64,000 nt of DNA from JAUVXJ01 sp964433755 (lineage in GTDB: Bacteria > Chloroflexota > Anaerolineae > UBA7937 > B3-Chlor). Each line of letters begins with the position of its first letter. Position 1 is the first letter of the stretch. Shown in pieces: positions 1 to 9,065 of the stretch. A program made the translations under genes and the position numbers. The notes beneath the pieces are model-generated. The model worked only from the letters and a program-made list of their open reading frames with translations. It ran no database searches and had not been told where the DNA came from. Location: positions 186,001 through 250,000 of the forward strand of contig CAYSSR010000002.1 of assembly GCA_964433755.1 (NCBI GenBank). The letters are read 5' to 3'.

Positions 1-1079
1 TCTACATACAGGAATTGGGTGGAAGCGCCTCCCAGGTGGGCTTGGCCCAAACGACTTTCGCCATCTCTGCCATCGTTCTTCGTCCCTACCTGGGGCGTCT
101 GGTAGATCTCCGGGGACGGAAGCCCGCCCTGCTCATCGGGACGGCCATCTTCGCCCTCGGTCCACTCTGCTACACTCAGGTCAGCACCATCCCTTCGCTC
201 CAGGTGGCTCGCTTCTTCCACGGCATCGGTATCGCGGCCTTCACCAGTGGCTACTACCCCCTGATCGCCGACGTCACGCCGTCCTCTCGCTGGGGCGCGG
301 CGCTCGGCGTGGGCGGGATCGCGCCCTTCCTTGCCATGCTCGTGGCTTCGCCGGCGGGGGCAAGCCTGCTCCAGCATTCCAGCTTCACCGTTGTCTTCTT
401 GATAGCGAGTCTAACGGCAGCGGCAGGTCTTCTCGTAGCCCTGGTCATCGGTGAGCCAACTGTGCCGCAAACCTCCTCTCCCACCGATGATTCCGGCGGC
501 GCCGGGCTGGTGGAGGTGATCAAGCTGCGTGGGGTAGTGGCTCCGGCGCTGGCCACGCTGACGATGGGGGTGACCTACGGCGCCACCTATGCCTTCCTGC
601 CCCTCTTCGCCGTCGAACGTGGTCTCGGCAATTCGGGGCTGTTCTTCACGGCCCTGGGCCTGGCCCTGGTCGTGTCTAGGTCTACAGTCGGCCGGCTCTC
701 TGACAAATGGGGACGGTTAGCTGTGATCCTGCCCATGATGGGCGTCCTGGCCGCAAGCATGGCCGGACTGAACTGGGCCTACGGTCTACCCACGCTCCTG
801 GCCTTGGCCGTTCTTCAGGGGGCAGGATTCGGGGGCACCCGGGTCGGTCTGGAGACCATGGCCGTAGACGCCGCCCCTGCCGAAGCGCGAGGCAGGGCGC
901 TCAGTGTCGTCTACTTCTGTCTGGACCTCGGCATCGCTGTCGGATCGCTGGCCCTGGGTGCGGTAGCTGAGCTGACGGGCTATGGAGAGGGATACCTGTT
1001 CGTGGGCATCCTGCTGCTGCTCACCCTCCTCCTCTTCGGAGCGGCCATGAGAAAGCCGGAGGGCGCCCCGGGACGCTAA
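1..1079 (+). CDS. MFS permease, N-terminus outside window
   Basis: Inner-membrane transporter of the major facilitator superfamily. The frame is already open at base 3, so the first ~40 residues (helix 1) lie left of the window. Seen: the loop 2-3 signature GRLVDLRGRKP about 30 residues in, the equivalent VGRLSDKWGR in the second half, about ten hydrophobic helices, and no long soluble domain. The family couples solute export or uptake to an ion gradient, but the substrate cannot be told from sequence. Its stop codon overlaps by four bases the end of the convergent glycosyltransferase gene. Confidence 0.85.
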   Translation, partial: YIQELGGSASQVGLAQTTFAISAIVLRPYLGRLVDLRGRKPALLIGTAIFALGPLCYTQVSTIPSLQVARFFHGIGIAAFTSGYYPLIADVTPSSRWGAALGVGGIAPFLAMLVASPAGASLLQHSSFTVVFLIASLTAAAGLLVALVIGEPTVPQTSSPTDDSGGAGLVEVIKLRGVVAPALATLTMGVTYGATYAFLPLFAVERGLGNSGLFFTALGLALVVSRSTVGRLSDKWGRLAVILPMMGVLAASMAGLNWAYGLPTLLALAVLQGAGFGGTRVGLETMAVDAAPAEARGRALSVVYFCLDLGIAVGSLALGAVAELTGYGEGYLFVGILLLLTLLLFGAAMRKPEGAPGR

Positions 1080-2191
1080 CCAGGTGCCTGGCGGGCCGCT
1101 TGCTCCAGCACCTCCAGCACCCTGGACGCCGTGTTCTCCCATCGGAACTCGCCCACTCGCTCGTAGCCCCGCTGCACGTTGCGCGACCGCAATTGAGCAT
1201 CCCCGATCAACTGCTGAATGGCGGCTGCGATGTCCTCCACGTGGAGCGGGTCCACCAGTAGCGCAGCATCCCCTGCCACCTCGGCCAGCGAAGAGGAATG
1301 CGAGGTGACGATGGGCGTGCCATAGCCAGCCGCCTCCAGGATGGGGAATCCGAAGCCCTCGTAGAGAGAGGGGAACACGAAAACTTCCGCGCCCGAGTAC
1401 AGGTCGGCCTTCTCCTCCCCCACGTAGCCGGTAAGGATCACGTCCTTACCAAAGGGCGAGCCCTCCACCAGACGTCTCACCTCGGCGAAGCCCACGCCGG
1501 GGGTTCCTCCTAACACCAACTGGTGGGGGAGCCCTCGCTCCTTCAGCCTGAAGAACGCCTCCACGATGCGGGCCACGTTCTTCTTCGTCTCCAACCGCCC
1601 CAGGAAGAGAAGGTATGGAGCGGTGATGCCATGGCGTTCCAGCGTACGCGCTACCTGCTCCTGTGGCGATCGTTCCTTCTTCGCCGCAGGCACCCCAGAA
1701 TAGATGACCTCCACCCGCTCGGGGTCGGCGTGGTAGACGCGGACCAGGTCATCCTTGGTGGCCTGGGATACCGCGATGACCCTCAGGGCAGTGCGCAGGG
1801 CGAAGCGGGTGGTCAGCTCCAGATACCAGCGTGTCAGAAGAGAGTAGCTCTCCGGGAAGTAGTGGAAGGCCACGTCGTGGATGGTCGTCACACATGTGGG
1901 TGGGTGCACGAAGGGAATCACGTTCGCCGGGGCGAAGAACACGTCGGGCTGCTCTGTCCGTAGCTCCCTGGGCAACCTGGTCTGCGCCCAGAGCCGCCGC
2001 TGTGGCAGGAGACGGAGCGCGAAGTTGTCGGGCAGGTCCTCGAACTCGTCGGGTACCCTGTCGTTGAGCAGAATGGTATAGTCGTTCGTGGTGTCCAGCC
2101 GGGCCAGCGCCTGGACCAGAAACAACGTGTATAGCTCCGTGCCAGTGCGCCGCTCCTTGCCCGCAGGCGAGGCGTCGATGGCGATCCTCAT
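1076..2191 (-). CDS. Glycosyltransferase family 4 (GT-B)
   Basis: Cytoplasmic GT-B fold glycosyltransferase of 371 residues, the usual length for family 4. The N-terminal acceptor half begins MRIAIDASP with a GTELY loop. The C-terminal donor half has LFLGRLETKKN near residue 190 and the E-x7-E signature in SLYEGFGFPILEAAGYGTP near 280-295, which binds the nucleotide-sugar. It overlaps the upstream methyltransferase by four bases (ATGA), so the two are translationally coupled. With the nearby flippase, a role in surface polysaccharide or glycolipid assembly is likely; the sugar is unknown. Confidence 0.88.
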   Translation of the reverse strand: MRIAIDASPAGKERRTGTELYTLFLVQALARLDTTNDYTILLNDRVPDEFEDLPDNFALRLLPQRRLWAQTRLPRELRTEQPDVFFAPANVIPFVHPPTCVTTIHDVAFHYFPESYSLLTRWYLELTTRFALRTALRVIAVSQATKDDLVRVYHADPERVEVIYSGVPAAKKERSPQEQVARTLERHGITAPYLLFLGRLETKKNVARIVEAFFRLKERGLPHQLVLGGTPGVGFAEVRRLVEGSPFGKDVILTGYVGEEKADLYSGAEVFVFPSLYEGFGFPILEAAGYGTPIVTSHSSSLAEVAGDAALLVDPLHVEDIAAAIQQLIGDAQLRSRNVQRGYERVGEFRWENTASRVLEVLEQAARQAPG

Positions 2192-3231
2192 CGCGTCCCT
2201 GCCTCGGCCCGCTTCTCAGCCACGGCGGTCAGCCCATACTCCAGGAAGAGCAGGCCCATCAGGTTTGCCCATTGGGAGCGAAGCGCCCGGCGCAGCACGG
2301 AGTTCCGCCACATCGCGCGTCCCAGCCCGAGCAGCCTTTCTCTTCTCCGGCCCAACTTCGCTGAGGGGCTCTGCTCCTCGAGCATGGCCAGCACGGCCCC
2401 AGGGAGAGAGAACGTGGTCTTCAGTCCACTCTGCCCAAAGGCCCTCCTGTAGTCGAGGAGGTTGTACACGTGCTCGCTGATCCCCGCTTGCGTCTCCTCG
2501 TTGTCCACCCGTTTCTCTTTCCACACCGCCACACACGGCTCGCTGGTCAGCGCCAGCCTGCCCCCAGGTGTGAGGACCCGGCTCGCCTCCCCCACCACCT
2601 GGCCCAGGAACGGGCTATGGTGGATGCTGGCCACGGAGAGCACAACGTCGAAGGTGCCCTGGCGGAAGGGCAGCGTCTCCATGGAGGCCAGGATTCGGTC
2701 GAAGTGAGGCGTGCCGTGGTCCAGATAGATCGCCCCCGTCTCCAACCCCCCTGCTTGTTTGAGACGTACCACGTCCAGCGCCACCACCTGACACCCCAGT
2801 CGCGACAGGTAGGCACTGGCCCAGCACCGTCCGGCGCCCAGCTCCAGGACCCTTTCACCTCCAGTGAGATGGAGCAAGTCCAGGAGGTGGAAGAAGTTGT
2901 CCGCCTGCCTCTTCCAGTGGGCGATGCTACCGGCTTTCGAGGATACCCCCGCGTGGATGCGGGGCAAGGCCAGAATCCAGGCCTCGTCGAGCTCGTCGGA
3001 GGCGCCCTCCAGAAACCTCTCCCAACCGGCCCTCTCGCAAAGGACCGCTTCGCCCGGCTCCGGGAGCAGGTCCAGGATGCCCTCGCTGATGGAGTAGCGC
3101 GCATCGCAGGCGGCGCAGCTCAGCCATCCCGCCTCTACCACGCCTGCCTCGCTGGCCTCCGTCGATTCCAGCCGCCAATCGGCCTGCTGGCACCCGGGAC
3201 AGACCAGCCACTCCATTAGCTCCCTTCGCAT
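2188..3231 (-). CDS. SAM methyltransferase with Trm112-like zinc ribbon
   Basis: 347-residue class I SAM-dependent methyltransferase. The N-terminus holds a Trm112-like zinc ribbon (CPGC at 11-14, then CAAC in GWLSCAACDARYSI). The Rossmann core follows, with motif I ERVLELGAGRCWAS near 130 and the acidic end of strand 2 in VVALDV. The ATG at 3231 was chosen because a strong promoter lies directly upstream and would exclude the earlier TTG at 3255. It is first in a two-gene operon with the glycosyltransferase, so its substrate may be a sugar or lipid-linked glycan. That assignment comes from context only. Confidence 0.82.
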   Translation of the reverse strand: MRRELMEWLVCPGCQQADWRLESTEASEAGVVEAGWLSCAACDARYSISEGILDLLPEPGEAVLCERAGWERFLEGASDELDEAWILALPRIHAGVSSKAGSIAHWKRQADNFFHLLDLLHLTGGERVLELGAGRCWASAYLSRLGCQVVALDVVRLKQAGGLETGAIYLDHGTPHFDRILASMETLPFRQGTFDVVLSVASIHHSPFLGQVVGEASRVLTPGGRLALTSEPCVAVWKEKRVDNEETQAGISEHVYNLLDYRRAFGQSGLKTTFSLPGAVLAMLEEQSPSAKLGRRRERLLGLGRAMWRNSVLRRALRSQWANLMGLLFLEYGLTAVAEKRAEAGTR

Positions 3232-3240
3232 GGTGAGCCT

Positions 3241-3269
3241 ATCATATCTCCCCAATGGGCCGAAGTCAA
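3241..3269 (-). promoter_or_regulatory. sigma70-type promoter, near-leaderless
   Basis: On the minus strand, -35 TTGACT (3269-3264), a 17-base spacer and -10 TATGAT (3246-3241). Transcription would start about 7 bases beyond the -10, near 3234, leaving only a few bases before the ATG at 3231. Confidence 0.6.
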
Positions 3270-3293
3270 GGCAACGCGACCGTGGGTGCTTTC

Positions 3294-3319
3294 GTAGGAC
3301 AAGCTTAAGCTTGTCCTAC
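3294..3319. repeat. Perfect 26-bp palindrome, REP-like type C
   Basis: The arms GTAGGACAAGCTT and AAGCTTGTCCTAC are exact reverse complements. The ends are GTAG and CTAC, as in the two other palindrome families in this window, but the core is unrelated to theirs. Confidence 0.75.
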
Positions 3320-3396
3320 AGTGTGATTGCCGTGTGGCTACGATTGTCCCGCCAGAGGTTGCACTGGCCTCACTGGTTCAGGCGACAAGAGCCTCC

Positions 3397-3425
3397 GTAG
3401 GGGCGGGTCTCAGACCCGCCCCTAC
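3397..3425. repeat. REP-like palindrome, type A
   Basis: Left arm GTAGGGGCGGGTCT and right arm AGACCCGCCCCTAC around a one-base centre; perfect stem. A lone right arm is at 3632-3645. The same family occurs near 5183, 16141, 16944 and 27881. Confidence 0.8.
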
Positions 3426-3557
3426 AAACCCTCAAAGCACTTCACCTTGCCACCACCCTCAGACTCCCACCGCGAACCCGCGAGGCAGCCACAGCTCAGT
3501 CTGCCCTACGAACGGTGCACCCCGCCCAGCTTCAGTCCCGCCACCACCCATCCCTCT

Positions 3558-3585
3558 GTAGCCGCACGGCATGCCGCGCGGCTAC
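3558..3585. repeat. REP-like palindrome, type B
   Basis: Left arm GTAGCCGCACGGC, centre AT, right arm GCCGCGCGGCTAC, one mismatch in the stem. It is preceded by CCCTCT, a flank shared with copies at 5246 and 30687. Confidence 0.78.
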
Positions 3586-3738
3586 GATTGTCCCGCCAGA
3601 GGTTGCACTGGCCTTAGTGGTTCAGACGACAAGACCCGCCCCTACAAACCGCCAGGAACAAACCGGTGGTTTTCAGCACCCCACGACTTCAGTGGCCCCT
3701 CGCCTCGACCACGCGAGTCGACAGCGGGCCCCCCGCGC

Positions 3739-5010
3739 TCAGCCCCCTCTGGAGTCGCCACGGAAGCCTCTGTAGGCGAAAGCCAGCACGTTCACCATCA
3801 GCAGGCCCGACACCAGCCCCAGGGTCAGCGCGCCCACCAGCTCGACCCCGGTTCCATGCCGCAAAACCATACCCACGAGGGCCACCACCGGGCCTGCGAT
3901 CAGCCCGTACAGCGGTCGTGTATACCTGCTAGCCAGCAAGTAGTGAACCTCAACGTAGAGCAGCGCCAAGATCAGCATGGCCACCGAGTAGAACAGGACC
4001 AGACCGGCGGTGTCCGGTGACGCGTAGCTACTCCCAAAGAGGATGGAGATCACTTGCTGCGGGAACAGCGCGTAGACGAGGACCACGCTGGCACTGGCAG
4101 CCAGCGTCCCCAGAAACGCAAACCCCAGATACCGCCTCGTCGCTCGGCCCGAGGCGCTGGCGCTCGCCACCCTCGGCACCATGACGATCACCAGAAAGCC
4201 CGGCAAGTAGTACGCGATCTTGCCCAGGAGGGCGGCTATGGCGTAATACGCCGATTCAGTTGCCGACAGATAGTGGCGGGCCAGGGTCACGTCCACGTTC
4301 ATCAGCAGGACCACCGCGGCGTAGGTGACCAGAGTCGGCCATATATCCTTGGGATAGGCCGCTTCCTCGTCCCCCGTGGCGCCAGCCTCCGAGCCTTCCG
4401 CCTTCCCCGTCGAGGCCACCACTGCGAACCAGTACGTCGCCTGTGCCGCCGTGGCCAGGAACAGTGCCGCCAGGGCGCCCTCCACGCCCAAACCCACCAT
4501 CACCAGAAGCGCTCCAAGCGCAAGCTTTCCGACGTACCTGGTGAGGATGCCCGCCGCCATGACGTTGAAACGCTGCATACCCTGTAGCACGCCCTCGGCG
4601 AATGGAACGTACAGAGAAGCCAGGCACAGCGCACCCACCAGCCAGATGGGCGCCAGGGACGTGTGGAAGAAAGTGGAGAGGTAGGGGGCAAGAAGGACGT
4701 AGCCAACGATGCCCGCCAGGATGATCAGTGTGGTCCGGCGCAGGTCTTCGCGCACAAAGCGGCGTACCTGGTCGTACCCCCCTCGCACGACCATCTCCGC
4801 TGTCTGGCGAGCTACCGTGAGCTTGATGGTGCTCACGGGGATGGTCATCAACAGCGAAAACGACATCAGGCCGTTCAGCAGCCCGAAATCCGAGGCGGTG
4901 AGACGTCTACTCATGACGAGCTGGAAGAGGTAGCTCAACACGTAGCTAGCCAGCGTGGCCACGACCAGCCCCGAAGACTGCGCGATCTGAGCGGGGAGTG
5001 TTCTCTTCAT
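3739..5010 (-). CDS. Polysaccharide flippase (Wzx/MATE-like)
   Basis: Integral membrane protein of 423 residues with about 12-14 predicted helices. The opening SSGLVVATLASYVLSYLFQLVMSRRL followed by ASDFGLLNGLMS is typical of the polysaccharide-export/MOP flippase superfamily, which moves lipid-linked sugars across the inner membrane. The ATG at 5010 (MKRTLP) was chosen because the upstream open frame reads through REP repeats and a good promoter lies 85 bases before it. It ends in a GFRGDSRGG tail. Clustering with GT4, GT2 and methyltransferase genes in the window supports a surface glycan role. Confidence 0.83.
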   Translation of the reverse strand: MKRTLPAQIAQSSGLVVATLASYVLSYLFQLVMSRRLTASDFGLLNGLMSFSLLMTIPVSTIKLTVARQTAEMVVRGGYDQVRRFVREDLRRTTLIILAGIVGYVLLAPYLSTFFHTSLAPIWLVGALCLASLYVPFAEGVLQGMQRFNVMAAGILTRYVGKLALGALLVMVGLGVEGALAALFLATAAQATYWFAVVASTGKAEGSEAGATGDEEAAYPKDIWPTLVTYAAVVLLMNVDVTLARHYLSATESAYYAIAALLGKIAYYLPGFLVIVMVPRVASASASGRATRRYLGFAFLGTLAASASVVLVYALFPQQVISILFGSSYASPDTAGLVLFYSVAMLILALLYVEVHYLLASRYTRPLYGLIAGPVVALVGMVLRHGTGVELVGALTLGLVSGLLMVNVLAFAYRGFRGDSRGG

Positions 5011-5094
5011 CGTTGCCAGGGTCCGAGGGCCGCTATCGCCGAGCATAAACCGCCTCGTGACCAGCGGAGATCCGCTCGCCGGTCCTTTGGCCCG

Positions 5095-5123
5095 ATTGTA
5101 GCATTGGCCCTTGACCGGCACAA
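5095..5123 (-). promoter_or_regulatory. sigma70-type promoter of the flippase gene
   Basis: Minus strand: -35 TTGTGC (5123-5118), 17-base spacer, -10 TACAAT (5100-5095). The predicted leader is about 80 bases to the ATG at 5010. Confidence 0.55.
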
Positions 5124-5182
5124 CCGGCCCCTGCGACCGCCTGCGGCACATGACGACGGAGTGGAAGGACCGCGCCGGACAC

Positions 5183-5211
5183 GTAGGGGCGGGTCTGAGA
5201 TCCGCCCCTGC
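5183..5211. repeat. REP-like palindrome, type A
   Basis: Left arm GTAGGGGCGGGTCT; the right arm is slightly decayed (AGATCCGCCCCTGC). Confidence 0.7.
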
Positions 5212-5245
5212 CAACGTATCTGATCGCGCGAGCACGCCCCCCTCT

Positions 5246-5273
5246 GTAGCCGCACGGCATGCCGTGCAGTTAC
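5246..5273. repeat. REP-like palindrome, type B
   Basis: Left arm GTAGCCGCACGGC, right arm GCCGTGCAGTTAC with two changes; flank CCCCTCT on the left. Confidence 0.7.
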
Positions 5274-5297
5274 GGTCAATACCCCGCTCCGCGAAAG

Positions 5298-5326
5298 ATG
5301 ACAACACCCCAGAAAAGTGGTACAAT
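5298..5326 (+). promoter_or_regulatory. sigma70-type promoter of the R-M gene
   Basis: -35 ATGACA (5298-5303), spacer of 17, -10 TACAAT (5321-5326); five of six bases match consensus in each box. It lies about 40 bases before the GTG at 5367. Confidence 0.6.
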
Positions 5327-5366
5327 ACGAAATGACAGCGGGCGTCCGCTAGCAGAGGAGGGAGCC

Positions 5367-8195
5367 GTGAGCGCGGAGCAGGACCGGACACAAGTTCGCG
5401 CCCCCGAGAAAGCTCGTCGAGACATCGAAGAGCTGGTCGAGCGCTTCGCCCGCAACCGCGACGTCTACACCCGCCCCGACTACAAAGAGACCCAGGTCCG
5501 CGTAGAGTTCATCGACCCCTTCTTCGAGGCCCTGGGCTGGGACGTGCGCAACGTCCAGGGGTACGCCGAGGCCTACAAGGACGTGGTCCACGAGGACGCC
5601 ATCAAGGTCAGCGGGGCCACCAAAGCCCCCGACTACTCCTTCCGCGTGGGGGGCGTACGGAAGTTCTTCCTCGAAGCCAAGAAGCCCTCCACGGCGGTCA
5701 AGGGCGACGTAGGCCCGGCCTACCAATTACGTCGCTACGTGTGGAGCTCTCACCTGCCCCTGGGCATCCTCACCGACTTCGAGGAGTTCGCCGTCTACGA
5801 CTGCCGCCAGCGCCCCCAGCCCGCCGACAAGGCCAGCGTGGGCCGGGTGATGTACCTGACCTTCGACGAGTATCTGGACCAGATCGACGACATCTACACC
5901 ATCTTCGCCAGGGAGTCGGTGCTCAAAGGCTCCTTCGACCGCTACGTGGAGGACACCAAGCGCAAGCGCGGCACCAGCGAGGTAGACGTGGAGTTCCTCA
6001 AAGAGATCGAGGGCTGGAGGGACGAGCTGGCCCGCAACCTGGCCCTGCGCAACGCAGAGCTGTCGGTCCACGAGCTCAACTTCGCCGTACAGCGCACCAT
6101 TGACCGCATCATCTTCCTGCGCATGTGCGAGGATCGGGGCATCGAGGGTTACGGTCGCCTGCTGGGGCTGACCGGGGGACCCCACATCTACACGCGTCTG
6201 GGGGAGCTGTACCGCGAGGCCGACGAGAGGTACAACTCCGATCTCTTCGACTTCCAGGAAGACACTCTGACCAAGTCTCTTTCCATCGACGACAAGACCC
6301 TCAAGCCCATCCTGTCGGGCCTCTACTACCCCGACTCTCCCTACGAGTTCTCCGTGCTCCCGGCAGAGATCCTGGGCCAGGTCTACGAGCAGTTCCTGGG
6401 CAAGGTCATCCGCCTCACCCCCGGCCACCGGGCCAAGGTGGAGGAGAAGCCCGAGGTCAAGAAGGCGGGCGGCGTCTACTACACCCCCTCCTACATCGTG
6501 GACTACATCGTGGAGCAGACGGTGGGTCGGCTGATCGAGGGCAAGACCCCCAAGCAGATCTCCAGGCTGCGGATTCTGGACCCGGCCTGCGGCTCTGGAT
6601 CCTTCCTCCTGGGCGCGTACCAGCGGCTGCTGGACTACCACCGCCAGTGGTACGAGGAGCACGACCCGGAGAAGGAGGCCCGTTCCAAGCGCCCCGCCAT
6701 CCGGCAAGGGCGCGGGGGAGAGTGGCGGCTGACCACAGGAGAGAAGAAACGTATCCTGTTGAACAACATCTACGGGGTGGACATCGACCGCCAGGCCGTG
6801 GAGGTGACCAAGCTCAGCCTCCTGCTCAAGGTACTGGAGGGCGAGAACCAGGAGACCCTGGGCCAGCAGCTCAGACTGTGGCGGGAGAGGGCCCTGCCGG
6901 ACCTGGGGGACAACGTCAAGTGCGGCAACTCCCTCATCAGACCGGACTACTTCGAGGGGCAGTTGATCCCCGACGAGGAGGAGATGCGCCGCGTCAATCC
7001 CTTCGACTGGGAGAAGGAGTTCCCGGAGATTATGAAGGCCGGTGGTTTCGACGCGGTGATCGGGAATCCGCCATATGTGTTTGGCGAGTACCTAGACGCC
7101 CAAGTCAAGTCCTACTTCAAGAGCCACTGTAGCTCGGCCATCGGGCAATATGACACATACTGGCTTTTCGCCGAACGCGGAACGGCGTTGACAAGTGCGA
7201 CCGGCTCTTTCAGCATGATCGTGCCCGACGCCCTTCTGGCGCGTGATGAGGCAGCGGTGGTTCGGCGACTTCTCTTGAGCAACGGATTGGCTTCCCTGTA
7301 CCACTGCGGGCAAGTCTTCAGCGGGACAGGCGTCTCCGCACTGGTCTATACCCTTTGCAAAGCGCAGCCTGCAACAGCCCGGATACAGGTCTTTGTGCGC
7401 GAAGACCATGAGGCCAAGTTGCTCCAAGAGTGCGATCCAGCATGGTTCGCCGGGGACACACTAGCGCGGTTCACCATATACCTGACGGATCGGGAACGAA
7501 AGATCATACAGAGAATCCAGGACAAAGCTGTCGCGCTTGGAAGCTTGGCTGGAATCTCCCGTGGCGAAGAAAGCGGCAAGAAGAGCCTGCAGTCCAAGGG
7601 CTCCATTCCCATCCTCGTGGGAGAAGATATCACGAGATACCATGTATCCCAGCCTTCTCGATACATCGGCAAGGTGTCCAAAGCCGCCGGGAACTACCGC
7701 GGACCGAAGATAGTAATCGTCAAGACGGGGCAATCAGTGGTAGCGGCGGCGGAGCGAGACGGCCTCGTAACGCTCCAGTCTCTCTACAACATACACGCCA
7801 AGACCACGACGCGCATGAGACTTGAGTACATCCTCGGTCATATAAACAGCGCCCTAGTGACGTTCTACGCTCGCAAGGAGTTCACGAGCTACAAGCAGCT
7901 GTTCCCCCAGTTCAACCAGACAACCGTGAAGCAGCTGCCAATTCGCACCATCGACTTCGACGACCCCGAGGACGCACCCCAGCACGACAAGATGGTCGGC
8001 CTCGTGCAACGCATGCTGGACCTGCACAAGAAGCTGGCCGCCGCGACCGTCCCCGCCGACAAGAAGCTCTACCAGCGCCAGATCGACGCCACCGACGCGG
8101 AGATCGACGCGCTGGTCTATGAGTTGTATGGGTTGACCGAGGAAGAGATCGCGATTGTGGAGGGGCGGGATCACCCAGCGTACAAAACCAGCTGA
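5367..8195 (+). CDS. Type IIG restriction enzyme-methyltransferase (Eco57I-like)
   Basis: Single-chain restriction-modification enzyme of 942 residues. An N-terminal PD-(D/E)xK nuclease (D89, E103, K105 in FFLEAKKP) and a helical connector precede an N6-adenine methylase core (YYTPSYIVDYIV; motif I DPACGSGSF 405-413; catalytic NPPY 567-570), then a target-recognition region. The charged C-terminal tail has VYELYGLTEEEIAIVEG near its end. In this family one protein binds DNA, methylates and cleaves. GTG 5367 was chosen for GAGGAGGG 5-7 bases upstream. No separate specificity subunit or methylase is adjacent. Its last ~40 codons (about 8048-8167) are the source-like copy of the repeat found twelve more times downstream; no other part is repeated. 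Confidence 0.9.
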   Translation: MSAEQDRTQVRAPEKARRDIEELVERFARNRDVYTRPDYKETQVRVEFIDPFFEALGWDVRNVQGYAEAYKDVVHEDAIKVSGATKAPDYSFRVGGVRKFFLEAKKPSTAVKGDVGPAYQLRRYVWSSHLPLGILTDFEEFAVYDCRQRPQPADKASVGRVMYLTFDEYLDQIDDIYTIFARESVLKGSFDRYVEDTKRKRGTSEVDVEFLKEIEGWRDELARNLALRNAELSVHELNFAVQRTIDRIIFLRMCEDRGIEGYGRLLGLTGGPHIYTRLGELYREADERYNSDLFDFQEDTLTKSLSIDDKTLKPILSGLYYPDSPYEFSVLPAEILGQVYEQFLGKVIRLTPGHRAKVEEKPEVKKAGGVYYTPSYIVDYIVEQTVGRLIEGKTPKQISRLRILDPACGSGSFLLGAYQRLLDYHRQWYEEHDPEKEARSKRPAIRQGRGGEWRLTTGEKKRILLNNIYGVDIDRQAVEVTKLSLLLKVLEGENQETLGQQLRLWRERALPDLGDNVKCGNSLIRPDYFEGQLIPDEEEMRRVNPFDWEKEFPEIMKAGGFDAVIGNPPYVFGEYLDAQVKSYFKSHCSSAIGQYDTYWLFAERGTALTSATGSFSMIVPDALLARDEAAVVRRLLLSNGLASLYHCGQVFSGTGVSALVYTLCKAQPATARIQVFVREDHEAKLLQECDPAWFAGDTLARFTIYLTDRERKIIQRIQDKAVALGSLAGISRGEESGKKSLQSKGSIPILVGEDITRYHVSQPSRYIGKVSKAAGNYRGPKIVIVKTGQSVVAAAERDGLVTLQSLYNIHAKTTTRMRLEYILGHINSALVTFYARKEFTSYKQLFPQFNQTTVKQLPIRTIDFDDPEDAPQHDKMVGLVQRMLDLHKKLAAATVPADKKLYQRQIDATDAEIDALVYELYGLTEEEIAIVEGRDHPAYKTS

Positions 8196-8301
8196 TTCCA
8201 CTTGGACCTCTCTAGATGCGCCGAGGGAGCCCATAGGAGGCAAGTAGCGGGCGCAAACGTCGCCTTGCTGAGCCGGGCGGCGCGACAAATGGAGGACTCA
8301 C

Positions 8302-9054
8302 ATGCCGACAGAACCCCGGCGCAAGACGCAGATGTGGTGGTACTTCGTATCCCTCGTCAGGTTTGTCGTTCTGCCACTGGTGCTCATCGCGCTAGTTGCC
8401 TGCATCGTGTACGCACGCGTCGATAGGACAGCTGGAGTTGCCCTACTTGTGTCCATCGCACTCGGCTATATTGCCACCGTCGAACGACTACTTAGGAAGC
8501 CGTATCTGGCCTCGTTCTTGCCTGACCCCCAGTGCTCCAAGCCTAGCGACGAAAACGATGCGGCCAGTTGGTTCATCAGGGTAGGGGTCGTCAACTACGG
8601 TCTGACCCCAGCAAAGGAGTGCGTCGGCAGACTGTTGGAGGTCCGGAGTGCCGACGGTCAACACCTGGCCAAGTTCGATCCCCTTACTCTTTTCTGGGCG
8701 AGGCAGGACAGGGAGAACACTGGCTTCAGTCCCGCGGTCATTCAGGGTGGTGGTGATTTCGAGTATCTTGACATAGCGCAGGTCAAGAGAGCAGACACAA
8801 CTCCCCTAGCCTTGCGAGTGGTAGTTCCGCGGCGAATGAGCTTGACGCAATGGCCTGCTGACTACCCATCACCAGGACATGACCCGGTGCTCAAGCCGGG
8901 CACCTACAATCTCCTGATCGGTGTTCATGCCGCGGATGCGTACGTCAGGCCGTGTTGGTTTGAGATCACCTGTGACGCGGACGTGCCAGACTCGTGCGGC
9001 GACAAGGTACCGTGTCGGATTCGAAAAACGACACATCGGTGTGAGCGAGGATAG
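8302..9054 (+). CDS. Unknown two-helix membrane protein (cargo A)
   Basis: 250 residues, not recognised. Two hydrophobic helices near the N-terminus (FVVLPLVLIALVACIVYA about 20-37, and ALLVSIALGYIATV about 46-59) anchor a soluble, probably cytoplasmic domain of ~180 residues that looks beta-rich (WFIRVGVVNYGLTPAKECVG, GTYNLLIGVHAAD). GGAGG lies seven bases before the ATG. It is the first gene after the R-M gene and is followed after 11 bases by an R-M tail repeat. The context suggests accessory or defence cargo, but no enzymatic motif supports that. Confidence 0.7.
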   Translation: MPTEPRRKTQMWWYFVSLVRFVVLPLVLIALVACIVYARVDRTAGVALLVSIALGYIATVERLLRKPYLASFLPDPQCSKPSDENDAASWFIRVGVVNYGLTPAKECVGRLLEVRSADGQHLAKFDPLTLFWARQDRENTGFSPAVIQGGGDFEYLDIAQVKRADTTPLALRVVVPRRMSLTQWPADYPSPGHDPVLKPGTYNLLIGVHAADAYVRPCWFEITCDADVPDSCGDKVPCRIRKTTHRCERG

Positions 9055-9065
9055 GGAGCTTCGGC

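Larger units (their letters stand above)
3337..3634. repeat. 54-bp direct repeat pair beside REP palindromes
   Basis: Bases 3337-3390 and 3581-3634 match at 51 of 54 positions; each begins in the right arm of a type B palindrome (GGCTACGATTGTCCCGCC). The right half-palindrome GCCGTGTGGCTAC at 3329-3341 precedes the first copy. The pair marks duplication of a REP plus its flank. Confidence 0.7.
3256..3738. other. Gene-free region filled with REP-like palindromes
   Basis: No convincing gene. It contains a perfect 26-bp palindrome, two GTAG...CTAC palindromes, two half copies, and a 54-bp direct repeat (3337-3390 and 3581-3634, three mismatches). Short open frames here are built from the repeats. 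Confidence 0.7.
5011..5366. other. Divergent promoter region with two REP palindromes
   Basis: No gene. It holds a minus-strand promoter for the flippase, a plus-strand promoter for the R-M gene, and REP-like palindromes at 5183 and 5246 between them. Confidence 0.65.

Noticed and set aside
3327..4020. Several 75-150-codon plus-strand frames
   Set aside because: They are composed of REP palindromes and the antisense of the flippase gene.
5727..6707. Long open frame of 326 codons on the minus strand inside the R-M gene
   Set aside because: It is antisense to conserved methylase motifs and has shadow-frame composition (Leu/Val/Gly/Asp-rich) with no family resemblance.
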